Position numbers and translations under genes: made by a program. A stretch of DNA of 64,000 nt from Gallionellaceae bacterium (GTDB lineage: Bacteria; Pseudomonadota; Gammaproteobacteria; Burkholderiales; Thiobacillaceae): NCBI GenBank assembly GCA_028714735.1, contig JAQTLU010000004.1, forward strand, positions 227,987-291,986. Reading direction: 5' to 3'. The notes beneath the pieces are model-generated. The model was not told where the DNA came from. It searched no databases and saw nothing but the letters and a program-made list of their open reading frames with translations. This document shows, one piece after another, positions 1 through 9,326 of this stretch (the first letter of the stretch is position 1; every line of letters starts with the position of its first letter).

Positions 1-340
1 AGCCGGGCTTGGCCACGGTGGCGACGAACGGGTACAGGTTGACGCAGACCAGGTCGATGTTGCCGATGCCGTAGCGGGCCATGGCCTCGGTGTGCTCGGG
101 CAGGTCGCGCCGGCCCAGGATGCCGCCGTGGATCTTCGGGTGCAGGGTCTTGACCCGGCCGTCGAGCATCTCCGGGAAGCCGGTGTAGTCGGCCACCTCG
201 ATGACCGGGATGCCGGCCTCGCGCAGGGCCTTGGCGGTGCCGCCGGTGGACAGCATCTCGACCCCGGCGGTGTAGAGGGCGCGGGCGAAGTCGATGAGGC
301 CGGTCTTGTCGGAAACGGAGAGTAGGGCGCGTTTGATCAT
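1..340 (-). CDS. purH: PurH (AICAR transformylase/IMP cyclohydrolase), N-terminal part
   Basis: This is the first 113 residues of the bifunctional purine enzyme that carries out the last two steps to IMP; the gene runs off the left edge. The protein starts [14 protein letters not shown] and continues with LSTGGTA and HPKIHGGIL, all typical of the N-terminal IMP cyclohydrolase (MGS-like) domain. It lies downstream of dusB and fis on the same strand, 52 bases after the fis stop, an arrangement common in betaproteobacteria. The ATG at 340 is the only sensible start. The transformylase domain lies outside the window. Confidence 0.93.
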   Translation of the reverse strand, partial: MIKRALLSVSDKTGLIDFARALYTAGVEMLSTGGTAKALREAGIPVIEVADYTGFPEMLDGRVKTLHPKIHGGILGRRDLPEHTEAMARYGIGNIDLVCVNLYPFVATVAKPG

Positions 341-392
341 TTTTTGGGTTCTGGATGGATTTGAAAAAGGTGGACGCGGCCGCAGCCGCGCC

Positions 393-635
393 TTACTTGA
401 TTCCGTGCTGCTGCATCTTCTTGCGCAGGGTGTTGCGGTTGATGCCGAGGATGTCGGCGGCGCGGCTCTGGTTGTTGCCGGCCTTGCCCATGACGATCTC
501 GATGACCGGTCTCTCGACGCAGTTCATCACCATCTCGTGGACGTTCGCGGCGGTCTCGCCGTCGAGGTCCTTGAAGTATTGGGTCAATACCTTGCGCACG
601 CAAAGGCTGAGTTCGTTTTCGTCTACCGCCGACAT
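393..635 (-). CDS. fis: Fis family DNA-binding protein
   Basis: A small nucleoid-associated protein of 80 residues that binds and bends DNA and influences rRNA promoters, recombination and chromosome topology. The C-terminal half carries the helix-turn-helix ([18 protein letters not shown], about residues 56-73), as in Fis and the C-terminus of NtrC-type activators. The length is close to the 98 residues of E. coli Fis, with a shorter N-terminus as in other betaproteobacteria. It sits between dusB and purH and is probably co-transcribed with them. Confidence 0.93.
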   Translation of the reverse strand: MSAVDENELSLCVRKVLTQYFKDLDGETAANVHEMVMNCVERPVIEIVMGKAGNNQSRAADILGINRNTLRKKMQQHGIK

Positions 636-668
636 TGATTTTCCCCTAGTTGTCGATCGCGCTCAGGC

Positions 669-1694
669 TCAGGCGGCCTGTCGGTCCCATAGTTCGTCTT
701 GCAGATATACCAACCGGCGGCTCTTTTCGGCCGCTCGGTCAAAGAATTCGTTGGCCGCTTGCAGTTGTTCCCGGGTGCTTTCCAGCCGGTTCATGGCATG
801 GCGGAAACTGGCCGAGTCGGCCAGGCCGCGGGTGTACCAGGCGATGTGCTTGCGTGCCATGCGCACGCCGGTGACCTCGCCGTAGAAGCGATAGAGGTCG
901 TCCAGGTGCTCCAGCATGATCTGGTGGATCTCGACCACCTCGGGCGCCGGCAGGTGCTCGCCGGTGGCCAGGAAGTGCTCGATCTCGCGGAACAGCCAGG
1001 GCCGGCCCATGGCGGCGCGGCCGATCATGATGGCGTCGGCGCCGGTGTGCTCCAGGACGTATTGCGCCTTCTCGGGCGAGGTGATGTCGCCGTTGGCGAT
1101 GATCGGGATGCGCGCCTCGGCCTTCACCGCCCGGATGGTGTCGTACTCGGCCTCGCCGGTGTAGGCGCAGGCGCGGGTGCGGCCATGCAGGGCCAGGGCC
1201 TGGATGCCGGATTCCTGGGCGATCTTCAATATGGTCAGGGCGTTGCGGGTCGACTTGTCCCAGCCGGTGCGGGTCTTCAGGGTCACCGGCACCTCGGGCA
1301 CCGCCTCGACCACCGCCGCGAGGATGCGGCCGACCAGTGCTTCGTCCTTGAGCAGGGCGGAGCCGGCCATGACGTTGCAGATCTTCTTGGCCGGGCAACC
1401 CATGTTGATGTCGATGATCTGGGCGCCGTTGTCGACGTTGTGGCGGGCGGCCTGGGCCAGCATGGCCGGGTCGGCGCCGGCGATCTGGACGCTGATCGGC
1501 GCCACCTCGCCGTCGTGGTTGGCCCGCCGCTTGGTCTTCTCTGAACCGTACAGGAGCGAGTTCGAGGTCACCATCTCCGACACTGCCATGCCGGCGCCGA
1601 GGCGCTTGCAGAGCTGACGGAACGGCCGATCGGTGACGCCCGCCATGGGGGCGACGATCAGGTTGTTCCGGAGGGTGTGGGGGCCGATGCGCAT
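669..1694 (-). CDS. dusB: tRNA-dihydrouridine synthase DusB
   Basis: An FMN-dependent TIM-barrel enzyme that reduces specific uridines in the tRNA D-loop. The 341-residue product opens with IGPHTLRNNLIVAPMAGVTD, has the active-site cysteine in GCPAKK (Cys100), TRTGWD near residue 143, and the phosphate-binding stretch ANGDI followed by IGRAAMGRPW. The length is normal for the family. It is the first gene of the dusB-fis-purH unit, with 33 bases before fis. The ATG at 1694 begins exactly at the conserved N-terminus. Confidence 0.95.
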   Translation of the reverse strand: MRIGPHTLRNNLIVAPMAGVTDRPFRQLCKRLGAGMAVSEMVTSNSLLYGSEKTKRRANHDGEVAPISVQIAGADPAMLAQAARHNVDNGAQIIDINMGCPAKKICNVMAGSALLKDEALVGRILAAVVEAVPEVPVTLKTRTGWDKSTRNALTILKIAQESGIQALALHGRTRACAYTGEAEYDTIRAVKAEARIPIIANGDITSPEKAQYVLEHTGADAIMIGRAAMGRPWLFREIEHFLATGEHLPAPEVVEIHQIMLEHLDDLYRFYGEVTGVRMARKHIAWYTRGLADSASFRHAMNRLESTREQLQAANEFFDRAAEKSRRLVYLQDELWDRQAA

Positions 1695-1792
1695 TCTGTG
1701 GTCGTGGCTTCGCGAGGGGAGAGGATTCTACTCTGATGACCCCGCCGGCAAAAGCCTGACATGCTGAAAAATTGTGCACCGAACAGGTGCGT

Positions 1793-3586
1793 CTATTTGC
1801 TGGCGGTCTGGGCGTCTTTCCTGACCAGGCTGATCAGGGTCTGTCCCGGCTTCGGCGTCGGCTTGTCGTCCGCGGTGAATACCCGCAACCGGCCCTCCTC
1901 GGTGACCAGGAACAGCGGCATCGCCTCGCCGACATGGCGGGCCACGAAGGCCTCGTGGCTGAACTCCTCGGTCAGCAGGGTTTTCTTGATCTGCCAGCGA
2001 TCCGGCAAGCGCCGCCGCAACTGCGAGAGCGAGGCCTGTTCCCCGAACAGGACGCGGCCGCGCGGCGGGCCATGCTCGTCTTCGTGGGTGCGCGCCTCGT
2101 CCGGGGCGACCCGGTAGATCTGGTCGCGTCCGAACAGGCGGGCGAAATGCAGTCCGGCCAGGGCATTGGCATCCTCGTTGGCGCTGGTGCCGAAGAACTT
2201 GCCGATGCCGCCCAGGGCCACCTGTTCCAGGACCGGTTCGGAAAAGACGCTGGTGTAGACGGCCGGGATGCCCTCCATGCGGGCCGCCAGGATGTGGTGC
2301 CGGTTGTCGTCGACGATCATCACCGGAAAGCCTTCGTCGCGGAGGAAGCGGGCGATCTTGCGCACCCACGTTTCGCCGCCCAGGAACAGGATGCCATCCG
2401 GGTGCGCCTTGGCCAGGCCGAGTTGCCTGGCCAGCGGCAGGGCGGTGAGGCCGTTGATGGCAACGGTGCCGATGATCACGAAGAAGGTGATCGCCAACAG
2501 GCCTTCCGCGTTGGGGTAGCCGGTTTCGGCCAGGCGCAGGGCGAAGATCGACGACACCGCGGCGGCGACGATGCCGCGCGGTGCCAGGGCGGCCAGAAAC
2601 AGTCGTTCCCTGGGTTCCAGGCGGGCGCCCACGGTGGCGGCGAACACCGCCGCCGGGCGGGCGATCACCATCAGGAAGGCGAGGAATTCCAGGCTGGCCA
2701 GACCCAGTTGGCCGAGGTCGGCCGGGCGCAGGCTGGCCGCCAGCAGGATGAAGATCACCGCAATCAGCATCACCCGCAGGTTTTCCTTGAACTCGATGAT
2801 GTGGTGGACGGCGACAAATTTCTGGTTGGCCAGGGCGAACCCCATCACCGTGACGGCCATCAGGCCGGATTCGTGCTGCATCAGGTTGGCCAGGGTGAAC
2901 GTGGTTACCACCAGCATCAGGGCGACCGGGCTTTGCAGGTAATCCGGCACCCGGTCCCGCTTCAGCAGCCAGACCAGGACGGCTGCGCCGGTCAGTCCCA
3001 GCAGGGTGCCCAGGCCCAGGGTCATGGAGACGATGGCGACCAGGTTGCCCAGGGAGGTGTCGGGCGTGGTGATGATCTGGAACACCACCACCGCCAGCAT
3101 GGCGCCGATGGGGTCGATGACGATGCCTTCCCACTTCAGGATCGGGCCGACCGCGCCGGCGGGACGGATCTGTTGCAGCAGGGGGCCGATCACGGTCGGG
3201 CCGGTTACCACCAGGATGGCGCCCAGCAGCACCGCCGAGCCCCAGTCCAGATCGAGTATCCAGCGTCCGGCCAGGGTGGTGAGCAGCCAGCTCACCGCCG
3301 CGCCCAGGGTGACCAGGCGCAGGGCGACGCCGCCGACGGCGCGGAATTCCTTCACGGTGAGGCTGAGGCCACCTTCGAACAGGATCAGTGCGACCGCCAG
3401 CGAGACGGTCGGGTAGAGCAGCGGCCCCATCAGGGCGTGCGGGTCGAGGAAGCCGGTCACCGGCCCGGCGGCGATGCCGAACACCAGCAGGATGAGGATG
3501 GATGGCAGGCGCAAACGCCAGCCCAGCCACTGGGCCGAGATGCCCAGTACCAGTATGGCGGTGAGCGCGATGAGCTGGTGTTCCAT
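1793..3586 (-). CDS. CPA1-type cation:proton antiporter with C-terminal nucleotide-binding-like domain
   Basis: An inner-membrane Na+(K+)/H+ exchanger of the NhaP/CPA1 type, about 597 residues. Residues 1-400 hold roughly a dozen hydrophobic segments, including LFEGGLSL and [14 protein letters not shown], which are CPA1 signatures. The soluble tail has a Rossmann-like RCK/TrkA-N segment ([17 protein letters not shown]...VMIVDDN) and ends in a TrkA-C-like part, which suggests ligand gating. I chose the ATG at 3586 because the hydrophobic region begins there; ATG 3595 is also possible, and the longer upstream reading looks unlike coding sequence. Transported ion and regulator are not visible. 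Confidence 0.85.
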   Translation of the reverse strand: MEHQLIALTAILVLGISAQWLGWRLRLPSILILLVFGIAAGPVTGFLDPHALMGPLLYPTVSLAVALILFEGGLSLTVKEFRAVGGVALRLVTLGAAVSWLLTTLAGRWILDLDWGSAVLLGAILVVTGPTVIGPLLQQIRPAGAVGPILKWEGIVIDPIGAMLAVVVFQIITTPDTSLGNLVAIVSMTLGLGTLLGLTGAAVLVWLLKRDRVPDYLQSPVALMLVVTTFTLANLMQHESGLMAVTVMGFALANQKFVAVHHIIEFKENLRVMLIAVIFILLAASLRPADLGQLGLASLEFLAFLMVIARPAAVFAATVGARLEPRERLFLAALAPRGIVAAAVSSIFALRLAETGYPNAEGLLAITFFVIIGTVAINGLTALPLARQLGLAKAHPDGILFLGGETWVRKIARFLRDEGFPVMIVDDNRHHILAARMEGIPAVYTSVFSEPVLEQVALGGIGKFFGTSANEDANALAGLHFARLFGRDQIYRVAPDEARTHEDEHGPPRGRVLFGEQASLSQLRRRLPDRWQIKKTLLTEEFSHEAFVARHVGEAMPLFLVTEEGRLRVFTADDKPTPKPGQTLISLVRKDAQTASK

Positions 3587-3830
3587 GGCGGGCATTGTCG
3601 CATGGCGGTTGGATGCGGCAGTCCTGCGACCGGCTTTGTCACGCAAAAAACTATTGCAATTCGCGACAATACGGTTCAGAGTCCGCTCGTGCGATCATCA
3701 AGTAGTGCTGTTGTTGTCTGGTTCAGTGCCGCTTCTGCGGAGTTTCTGCCTTCATCACCCTGCCGTCTTGACAGTCGACCACCGGGCGCCCGCGCCTATA
3801 TTTTTATTTTTAATTAGGATTTTCAAGATT

Positions 3831-4037
3831 ATGGCAACTGGTACCGTGAAGTGGTTCAATGATTCCAAAGGCTTCGGCTTCATCTCCCCTGAAGGTGGTG
3901 GCGAAGACCTTTTCGCCCATTTCTCCGCGATTCAAGGCCAGGGCTTCAAGACCCTGAAGGAAGGCCAGCGGGTTACTTTTGACGTGACGTCCGGCCCCAA
4001 GGGCCAGCAAGCGTCGAACATCCGGCCGGCTGACTAA
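3831..4037 (+). CDS. Cold-shock domain protein (CspA family)
   Basis: A 68-residue single OB-fold RNA/DNA chaperone. RNP1 (KGFGFIS) and RNP2 (DLFAHFS) are both intact, so it should bind single-stranded nucleic acid. The length is standard. An AGGA lies upstream of the ATG, preceded by an AT-rich leader; a TTGACA at 3768-3773 could be a -35, but the best -10 (TATATT, 3797-3802) is 23 bases away, which is too far for confidence. A clear terminator follows the gene, so it is probably transcribed alone. Cold induction cannot be read from the sequence. Confidence 0.93.
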   Translation: MATGTVKWFNDSKGFGFISPEGGGEDLFAHFSAIQGQGFKTLKEGQRVTFDVTSGPKGQQASNIRPAD

Positions 4038-4090
4038 CCCTCATTGCCGAAAGAGGTTTCGAGCCGGCAACGGTTCGTTTCCTTTCCGGA

Positions 4091-4115
4091 AAAGCCCGGC
4101 CATGCCGGGCTTTTT
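4091..4115 (+). terminator. Rho-independent terminator after the cold-shock gene
   Basis: A GC-rich inverted repeat (AAAGCCCGGC, short loop, GCCGGGCTTT) is followed by a run of T. It lies about 55 bases past the cold-shock stop and just before the infA ribosome-binding site, so it separates the two transcription units. Confidence 0.85.
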
Positions 4116-4141
4116 CTTTCCGACTTTAAGGAGATCCGGCC

Positions 4142-4408
4142 TTGGCCAAGGAAGAACTACTTGAATTCAATGGCGTGGTGGACGAAGTGCTGCCCGACTC
4201 GCGCTACCGCGTTACCCTCGAAAACGGTCACACCCTGGTGGCTTACACCTCCGGGAAGATGCGCAAACACCATATCCGCATTCTCGCCGGTGACAAGGTT
4301 TCGCTGGAGATGTCCCCCTACGACCTGAGCAAAGGGCGTATCACCTTCCGTCATCTCGATGTCCGCACCTCATCCGCTCCCGCAGCGCCGAGACGCCGAC
4401 GCTTCTGA
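4142..4408 (+). CDS. infA: Translation initiation factor IF-1, extended form
   Basis: An S1/OB-fold protein that binds the ribosomal A site during initiation. The core [22 protein letters not shown] and the [10 protein letters not shown] motif are canonical. The product is 88 residues rather than about 72, with a basic tail rich in Ser, Ala, Pro and Arg ending RRRRF. The start codon is TTG, placed by the strong AAGGAG Shine-Dalgarno ending about 8 bases upstream; no in-frame ATG gives the conserved N-terminus. The extended form lying alone beside a cold-shock gene suggests a second infA copy rather than the ribosomal-operon one, as some betaproteobacteria carry; that is inference. Confidence 0.9.
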   Translation: MAKEELLEFNGVVDEVLPDSRYRVTLENGHTLVAYTSGKMRKHHIRILAGDKVSLEMSPYDLSKGRITFRHLDVRTSSAPAAPRRRRF

Positions 4409-4477
4409 CCGCGGCACAGGTGCGTCGGCATTGGAGACGTAACCTTCATCGGGCATGATGGCCGCTGTTGAATCCGG

Positions 4478-5953
4478 ATGACGACGGCCTTGTCCAAACT
4501 GCGTAACCTTCTATCGACCCGGCTGCTGCCCCTCGTTCTGGGTGGCGCCAGCGTCTTCGGCTTCGCGCCGTTCTATCTGTTTCCGCTGCCTGTCCTGGCC
4601 CTGGCGGGACTCTTCGCCCTGATCCGAGATGTGACGCCGCGCGAGGCCTTGCTGCGCGGCTGGCTGTTCGGCCTGGGCTGGTTCCTGGCCGGGGTGTCCT
4701 GGGTCTACGTCAGCATGCACGACGTCGGCGGCCTGGCCTTGCCGGTGGCAGGGGCATTGACCCTGCTGTTCGCCGCCTTCCTGGCCCTGTTTCCCGCTGC
4801 GGCCATCTGGCTGGCGGCACGTTGGCGGGTGTCCGCGCGTGCACGCGTGCTGATCCTGCTGCCCATCCTCTGGACCCTCGCGGAATGGCTGCGCGGCTGG
4901 CTGCTGACCGGCTTTCCCTGGCAGGCCATTGGCTACTCGCAGGCACCTTACGGACCGCTGGCCGCGTACGCGCCCATCCTGGGGGTCTATGGCGTGTCCT
5001 GGCTGGCGGCGTTGACCGCCGGGGCGCTGGCGCTGTGGCGGCCCTGGCCGCTGGCATTGGCGGTGGTGGTCTGGCTGGGCGGCTTCGGCCTGGCCCGGGT
5101 CGACTGGACCCAGCCCGCCGGCCAGCCGATCACGGTCAGCCTGCTCCAGGGCAACATCGCCCAGGAGATGAAGTTCCGTCCGGAGAAGCTGACCGACACG
5201 CTGATCACCTACCGCGACATGATCATGGCCAGCGATTCGCGCCTGATCGTCCTGCCGGAGACTGCATGGCCGTTGTTCCTCGACACCATCCCGGCCGACT
5301 ACCTCGATCCGCTGCGCGAGCATGCCCGCCAACTGGGCGGCCACCTGCTGGCCGGGGTGCCGGAACGCGAGGGCGAGGGGCGCTACTACAACAGCGTGGC
5401 GGTCCTCGACGGCGGCCCGGTGCAGACCTACCGCAAGTCGCACCTGGTGCCGTTCGGCGAGTTCGTGCCGTTCGGCTTCCGCTGGTTCGTCGACGCCATG
5501 GCCATTCCGCTGTCCGACTTCAGCCGCGGCCGGCCCGACCAGGCGCCGCTGGCGGCGGCCGGCCAGCGCATCGCCGCCAACGTCTGCTACGAGGACGCCT
5601 TCGGCGAGGAGCTGATCCGCGCCTTGCCGGCCGCGACCCTGATGGTCAACGTCAGCAACGACGCCTGGTTCGGCGACTCCTTCGCGCCCTGGCAGCATCT
5701 CCAGATCGCCCAGATGCGCGCCCTGGAGACGGGGCGCTGGTGGCTCAAGGACAACAACACCGGCATCACCGCGGTGCTCGACGAGAAGGGCCGGGTGGTG
5801 GCCAGCCTGAAGCCGTTCACCGCCGACGTGCTCGACAGCGAGGCGCAAGGCATGACCGGCGCGACGCCATACAGCCGCTGGGGCAATCGGGCCTTCCTGG
5901 TCCTGGCCGCACTGGCCTTGCTCGGCTCGACGCTACTTTCGCGGCGCCGTTAG
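4478..5953 (+). CDS. lnt: Apolipoprotein N-acyltransferase Lnt
   Basis: An inner-membrane enzyme that transfers the third acyl chain to the N-terminal cysteine of diacylated lipoproteins, the last step before Lol sorting. The 491-residue protein has about six N-terminal membrane helices, then a periplasmic nitrilase domain (about residues 215-465) and a final helix. The catalytic triad is visible: Glu in LPETAWP, Lys in YRKSHLVPFGEFVP and Cys in NVCYEDAFG. Length and order match the family. It follows infA by 69 bases. Confidence 0.95.
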   Translation: MTTALSKLRNLLSTRLLPLVLGGASVFGFAPFYLFPLPVLALAGLFALIRDVTPREALLRGWLFGLGWFLAGVSWVYVSMHDVGGLALPVAGALTLLFAAFLALFPAAAIWLAARWRVSARARVLILLPILWTLAEWLRGWLLTGFPWQAIGYSQAPYGPLAAYAPILGVYGVSWLAALTAGALALWRPWPLALAVVVWLGGFGLARVDWTQPAGQPITVSLLQGNIAQEMKFRPEKLTDTLITYRDMIMASDSRLIVLPETAWPLFLDTIPADYLDPLREHARQLGGHLLAGVPEREGEGRYYNSVAVLDGGPVQTYRKSHLVPFGEFVPFGFRWFVDAMAIPLSDFSRGRPDQAPLAAAGQRIAANVCYEDAFGEELIRALPAATLMVNVSNDAWFGDSFAPWQHLQIAQMRALETGRWWLKDNNTGITAVLDEKGRVVASLKPFTADVLDSEAQGMTGATPYSRWGNRAFLVLAALALLGSTLLSRRR

Positions 5954-6029
5954 CTTTCCTGCGCGGGCAGGCGAGGCCAGGGTGAGGGTGCGGTAAAATC
6001 GCCGCATTCAATCCAGCCCTGCCGAGATC

Positions 6030-7103
6030 ATGACCGACCCCATCCTCAATCCGCCCCTCCGCCTGACCCACCTTTCCCATGGTGGCGGCTGCGGCTGCAA
6101 GATCGCCCCGGCGGTGCTGGAACAGATCCTCGCCGACACGCCGTTCTCGAAAGGCCTGCTCGGCCAGTTTCCCGATCTCCTGGTCGGCATCGAATCCTCC
6201 GACGATGCCGCGGTGTGGCAGCTCAACGACGAGCAGGCCATCGTCGCCACCACCGACTTCTTCATGCCCATCGTCGACGACCCCTACGAGTTCGGTCGCA
6301 TCGCCGCCACCAATGCCATCTCCGACGTCTACGCCATGGGCGGCCGGCCGCTGTTCGCCCTGGCCCTGGTCGGCATGCCGATCGACAAGCTGCCGCACGA
6401 CACCATCCGCAAGATACTGGCCGGCGGCGACGCCGCCGCGCGGGCGGCCGGCATCCCCATCGCCGGCGGCCATTCGATCGATTCCCAGGAACCGATCTAT
6501 GGCCTGGTCGCCATCGGCGTGGTCGACCCGCGCAAGGTGAAGAAGAACAATGCAGCCCAGGCTGGCGACGTGCTGATCCTGGGCAAGGGCCTGGGTGTTG
6601 GCATCTACTCGGCAGCGCTGAAGAAGGATGCCCTGCCGGAAGGCGGCTACCGTGCCATGATCGACTCCACCACCCAGCTCAACACGCCCGGCACCGAACT
6701 GGGCGATCTCGACGGCGTCCATGCCATGACCGACGTCACCGGCTTCGGTCTGCTTGGCCATGGCCTGGAACTCGCCCGCGGATCGAACCTGCGTGCCAAG
6801 GTCGAATTCGCCCGACTGCCCGTCCTGCCGGGCGCCGCCGAACTGGCGCAGGCCGGGTTCATCACTGGCGCCAGCGGTCGCAACTGGGCCAGCTATGGCG
6901 GCGGCGTCACCTTGTTCGACGGTTGCGCCGACTGGCAACAGGCCATCCTGACCGATCCGCAGACCAGCGGCGGCCTCCTGGTCGCCTGCGCGCCGGAGGC
7001 GGTGAACGAGGTGATGGCCGTGTTCCGTCGCCACGGTTTCGAGCAGGCTTCGATCATCGGTGGCTTGGAAGCCGGTCCGGTCGGGGTGACGGTGACGGGC
7101 TAG
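6030..7103 (+). CDS. selD: Selenide, water dikinase (selenophosphate synthetase)
   Basis: Makes selenophosphate from selenide and ATP, the selenium donor for selenocysteine or 2-selenouridine. The 357-residue protein has the active-site HGGGCGCK motif with Cys21 (cysteine, not selenocysteine) and Lys24, the ATP-binding GIESSDDAAVW region, and the C-terminal TDPQTSGGLL. Length is normal. No selA, selB or selenouridine synthase is within the window, so the end use is unknown. The next gene on the same strand is a SulP transporter 92 bases away. Confidence 0.95.
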   Translation: MTDPILNPPLRLTHLSHGGGCGCKIAPAVLEQILADTPFSKGLLGQFPDLLVGIESSDDAAVWQLNDEQAIVATTDFFMPIVDDPYEFGRIAATNAISDVYAMGGRPLFALALVGMPIDKLPHDTIRKILAGGDAAARAAGIPIAGGHSIDSQEPIYGLVAIGVVDPRKVKKNNAAQAGDVLILGKGLGVGIYSAALKKDALPEGGYRAMIDSTTQLNTPGTELGDLDGVHAMTDVTGFGLLGHGLELARGSNLRAKVEFARLPVLPGAAELAQAGFITGASGRNWASYGGGVTLFDGCADWQQAILTDPQTSGGLLVACAPEAVNEVMAVFRRHGFEQASIIGGLEAGPVGVTVTG

Positions 7104-7195
7104 CGCTGCCTTTAAACGCTTTGCTTTCACGTCCCTGCGCGTGCCGGTGGCCAGGCACAGGACGCCGCTTTGCCATCAGACCGAGAATCACATCC

Positions 7196-8734
7196 ATGAA
7201 GTTGTTCGATAGCTGTATGAATTATTCCCCGTCACGGATCAGGCTCTGCCTGCTGAGCGGGCTGACCGTGGCCCTGGCCCTGGTGCCGGAGGCCATCGCC
7301 TTCGCCTTCGTCGCCCACGTCCATCCGCTTGCCGGCCTCTATGCGGCCTTTATGGTCGGTCTCATTACCGCTGTTTTCGGTGGTCGTCCGGGCATGATCT
7401 CCGGCGCCGCCGGCGCCCTGGCGGTGGTGATGGTGGCGCTGGTGGTGCAGCACGGCGTCGAATACCTGTTCGCCACCGTGGTCCTGATGGGCCTGCTGCA
7501 AATCGCCTTCGGTCTGCTGAAGCTGGGCAAGTTCATCCGCATGGTGCCGTTCCCGGTCATGGTCGGCTTCGTCAACGGCCTGGCCATCGTCATCTTCCTG
7601 GCCCAGCTCGGCCATTTCAAGATGCCCGACGCCGACGGCAACCTGGTCTGGATGACCGGCGCGCCGCTCTGGACCATGATCGGCCTGATCGTGCTGACCA
7701 TGGCGATCATCTATCTGCTGCCGCGCCTGACCAAGGCGGTGCCGTCCACCCTGGCCGGCATCGTCGTCGTCTCGCTGCTGGCGATCTACGCCGGCATCGA
7801 CACCAAGACCGTGGGCGACATGGCCTCGATCGAGGGCGGCCTGCCGCAGTTCCACATTCCGTCCGTGCCGTTCACCTGGGAGACCCTGCGCATCGTGTTT
7901 CCCTACAGCCTGATCCTGGCCGCCGTCGGCCTGATCGAATCGCTGCTCACGCTCAACCTGATCGACGAGATGACCGACAGCCGCGGCATGCCCAACCGCG
8001 AATGCGTGGCCCAGGGCTCGGCCAATATCGTCACCGGCCTGTTCGGCGGCATGGGCGGTTGCGCCATGATCGGCCAGAGCATGATCAACGTCGGCAACGG
8101 CGCCACCCAGCGTCTGGCCGGCATCGCGGCGGCACTGTTCCTGCTGTCCTTCATCCTGTTCGCGTCGAGCTGGATCGAGATGATCCCGCTGGCCGCCTTG
8201 ATCGGCCTGATGTTCGTGGTGTCCGAGAAGACCTTCGAGTGGGGCAGTCTCAACGCCATGCGCAAGGTGCCGCGCAGCGATGCCTTCGTCGTCGTCGCGG
8301 TCACCGTCATCACCGTGCTGACCGATCTCGCCATCGCCGTGGTCACCGGCGTCATCATCTCCGCCCTGGTGTTCGCCTGGCAGCACGCCAAGCATATCGA
8401 GGTGCGCGTCGGCCGCAACGCCAATGGCTGGAAGATATACAACCTGCACGGCAGCCTGTTCTTCGCCTCCACCGCCAACTTCCAGGCCCTGTTCGCCCCC
8501 GCCGACGACCCGGACGAAGTGGTCATCGACTTCCGTCACGCCAAGGTCATGGACCACTCCGCCATCGAGGCCATCGACAGCCTCGCCGAGCGCTATCGCA
8601 AGGCCGGCAAGCGTCTGCACCTGCGCCACCTGAGCCCGGATTGCCTGGAGGTGCTGACCAACGCCAGGGAGATGGTCGAACTCGACGTGGCGGAAGACCC
8701 CCACTACCACATCGCGGACAACAAGCTGGGCTAG
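7196..8734 (+). CDS. SulP family anion transporter with STAS domain
   Basis: A secondary anion transporter (sulfate, bicarbonate or related) of the SLC26/SulP family, 512 residues. About ten to twelve membrane segments occupy residues 15-410, starting with ALVPEAIAFAFVAHVHPLAGLY and GGRPGMISGAAGA, which are SulP hallmarks. The last ~90 residues are a STAS domain with VIDFRHAKVMDHSAIEAID. The open frame extends much further 5' across selD, but the ATG at 7196 precedes the conserved start. Substrate is unknown. Closeness to selD hints at selenium or sulfur oxyanion uptake, but bicarbonate is equally plausible. Confidence 0.88.
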   Translation: MKLFDSCMNYSPSRIRLCLLSGLTVALALVPEAIAFAFVAHVHPLAGLYAAFMVGLITAVFGGRPGMISGAAGALAVVMVALVVQHGVEYLFATVVLMGLLQIAFGLLKLGKFIRMVPFPVMVGFVNGLAIVIFLAQLGHFKMPDADGNLVWMTGAPLWTMIGLIVLTMAIIYLLPRLTKAVPSTLAGIVVVSLLAIYAGIDTKTVGDMASIEGGLPQFHIPSVPFTWETLRIVFPYSLILAAVGLIESLLTLNLIDEMTDSRGMPNRECVAQGSANIVTGLFGGMGGCAMIGQSMINVGNGATQRLAGIAAALFLLSFILFASSWIEMIPLAALIGLMFVVSEKTFEWGSLNAMRKVPRSDAFVVVAVTVITVLTDLAIAVVTGVIISALVFAWQHAKHIEVRVGRNANGWKIYNLHGSLFFASTANFQALFAPADDPDEVVIDFRHAKVMDHSAIEAIDSLAERYRKAGKRLHLRHLSPDCLEVLTNAREMVELDVAEDPHYHIADNKLG

Positions 8735-8869
8735 CTGGCCGGCGCGGCGACCCTGCTGGAGTGCGTCGCGGCGGGGTATGGACTCGATCCTGCCGCTCCC
8801 GGTTTCCGCTCGGGTAACCCCGTGCCGGCTTATCCTTTCGTAGTGGCTGGCAAAGCCATCAATATCGAA

Positions 8870-8903
8870 TTGACTTATGCATAAATAAAATTACCATATG
8901 CAT
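8870..8903 (+). promoter_or_regulatory. AT-rich candidate regulatory site with two ATGCAT boxes
   Basis: Upstream of the DUF3579 gene two ATGCAT hexamers (8877-8882 and 8898-8903) lie exactly 21 bases apart, about two helical turns; the first is inside the perfect 10-base palindrome TTATGCATAA. A TTGACT at 8870 resembles a -35 element, but no well-spaced -10 is clear. It is the only AT-rich stretch in this intergenic region. Confidence 0.3.
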
Positions 8904-8964
8904 CGATTTTTTCCGGTGCACGGGAAGCGCATCCTGCCTCCCTGCCCGCAATCGATTGAAAGCC

Positions 8965-9318
8965 ATGACCGCCGCCAGCCTTGCGCCACACCCGCCCTTT
9001 TCGAGCCCCGTCGACGGCACCGAGCCGTCGACGGGTTCCCTGTTCATCCTCGGCCAGACGCGCGCCGGCCAGCCATTCCGCCCGAGCGACTGGGTCGACC
9101 GCATGGCCGGCCTGTTTGCCTCCTTCGGCAAGGACAAGAAGCTGCGCTACTCGCCCTGGATCCGTCCGGCGACCCTGGACGGCACGCGCGGACTCTGGCT
9201 GGAGCAGGGACTGAGACAGCGCGACCCGGCGGCGTTCGCCTTCGTGATGGCCTTCGCCGACAGCCACGGACTGGCCGTCCGTCCGGCGCTTGGCCAACAG
9301 CCGAGCGCCGGCGGATAG
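8965..9318 (+). CDS. DUF3579 family protein
   Basis: A small cytoplasmic protein of 117 residues with no known function, found mainly in betaproteobacteria. The recognisable part is FIL(G)QTR.GQPFRPSDWVDRMAG, then FGKDKKLRYSPWIRP and GLWLEQGLRQRDPAAFAFVM. I chose the ATG at 8965; an in-frame TTG nine bases upstream is weaker. No membrane segment or signal peptide. It is convergent with the arsenic operon, whose last stop lies 8 bases away. Confidence 0.8.
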   Translation: MTAASLAPHPPFSSPVDGTEPSTGSLFILGQTRAGQPFRPSDWVDRMAGLFASFGKDKKLRYSPWIRPATLDGTRGLWLEQGLRQRDPAAFAFVMAFADSHGLAVRPALGQQPSAGG

Positions 9319-9326
9319 CGTCCGGA

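Noticed and set aside
3768..3802. TTGACA and TATATT upstream of the cold-shock gene as a promoter
   Set aside because: The spacing of 23 bases is outside the usual range; I mention it only in the gene entry.
6215..7195. A 327-residue N-terminal extension of the SulP transporter
   Set aside because: It overlaps selD in another frame, has an unnatural Arg/Pro-rich composition, and the conserved SulP start is at 7196.
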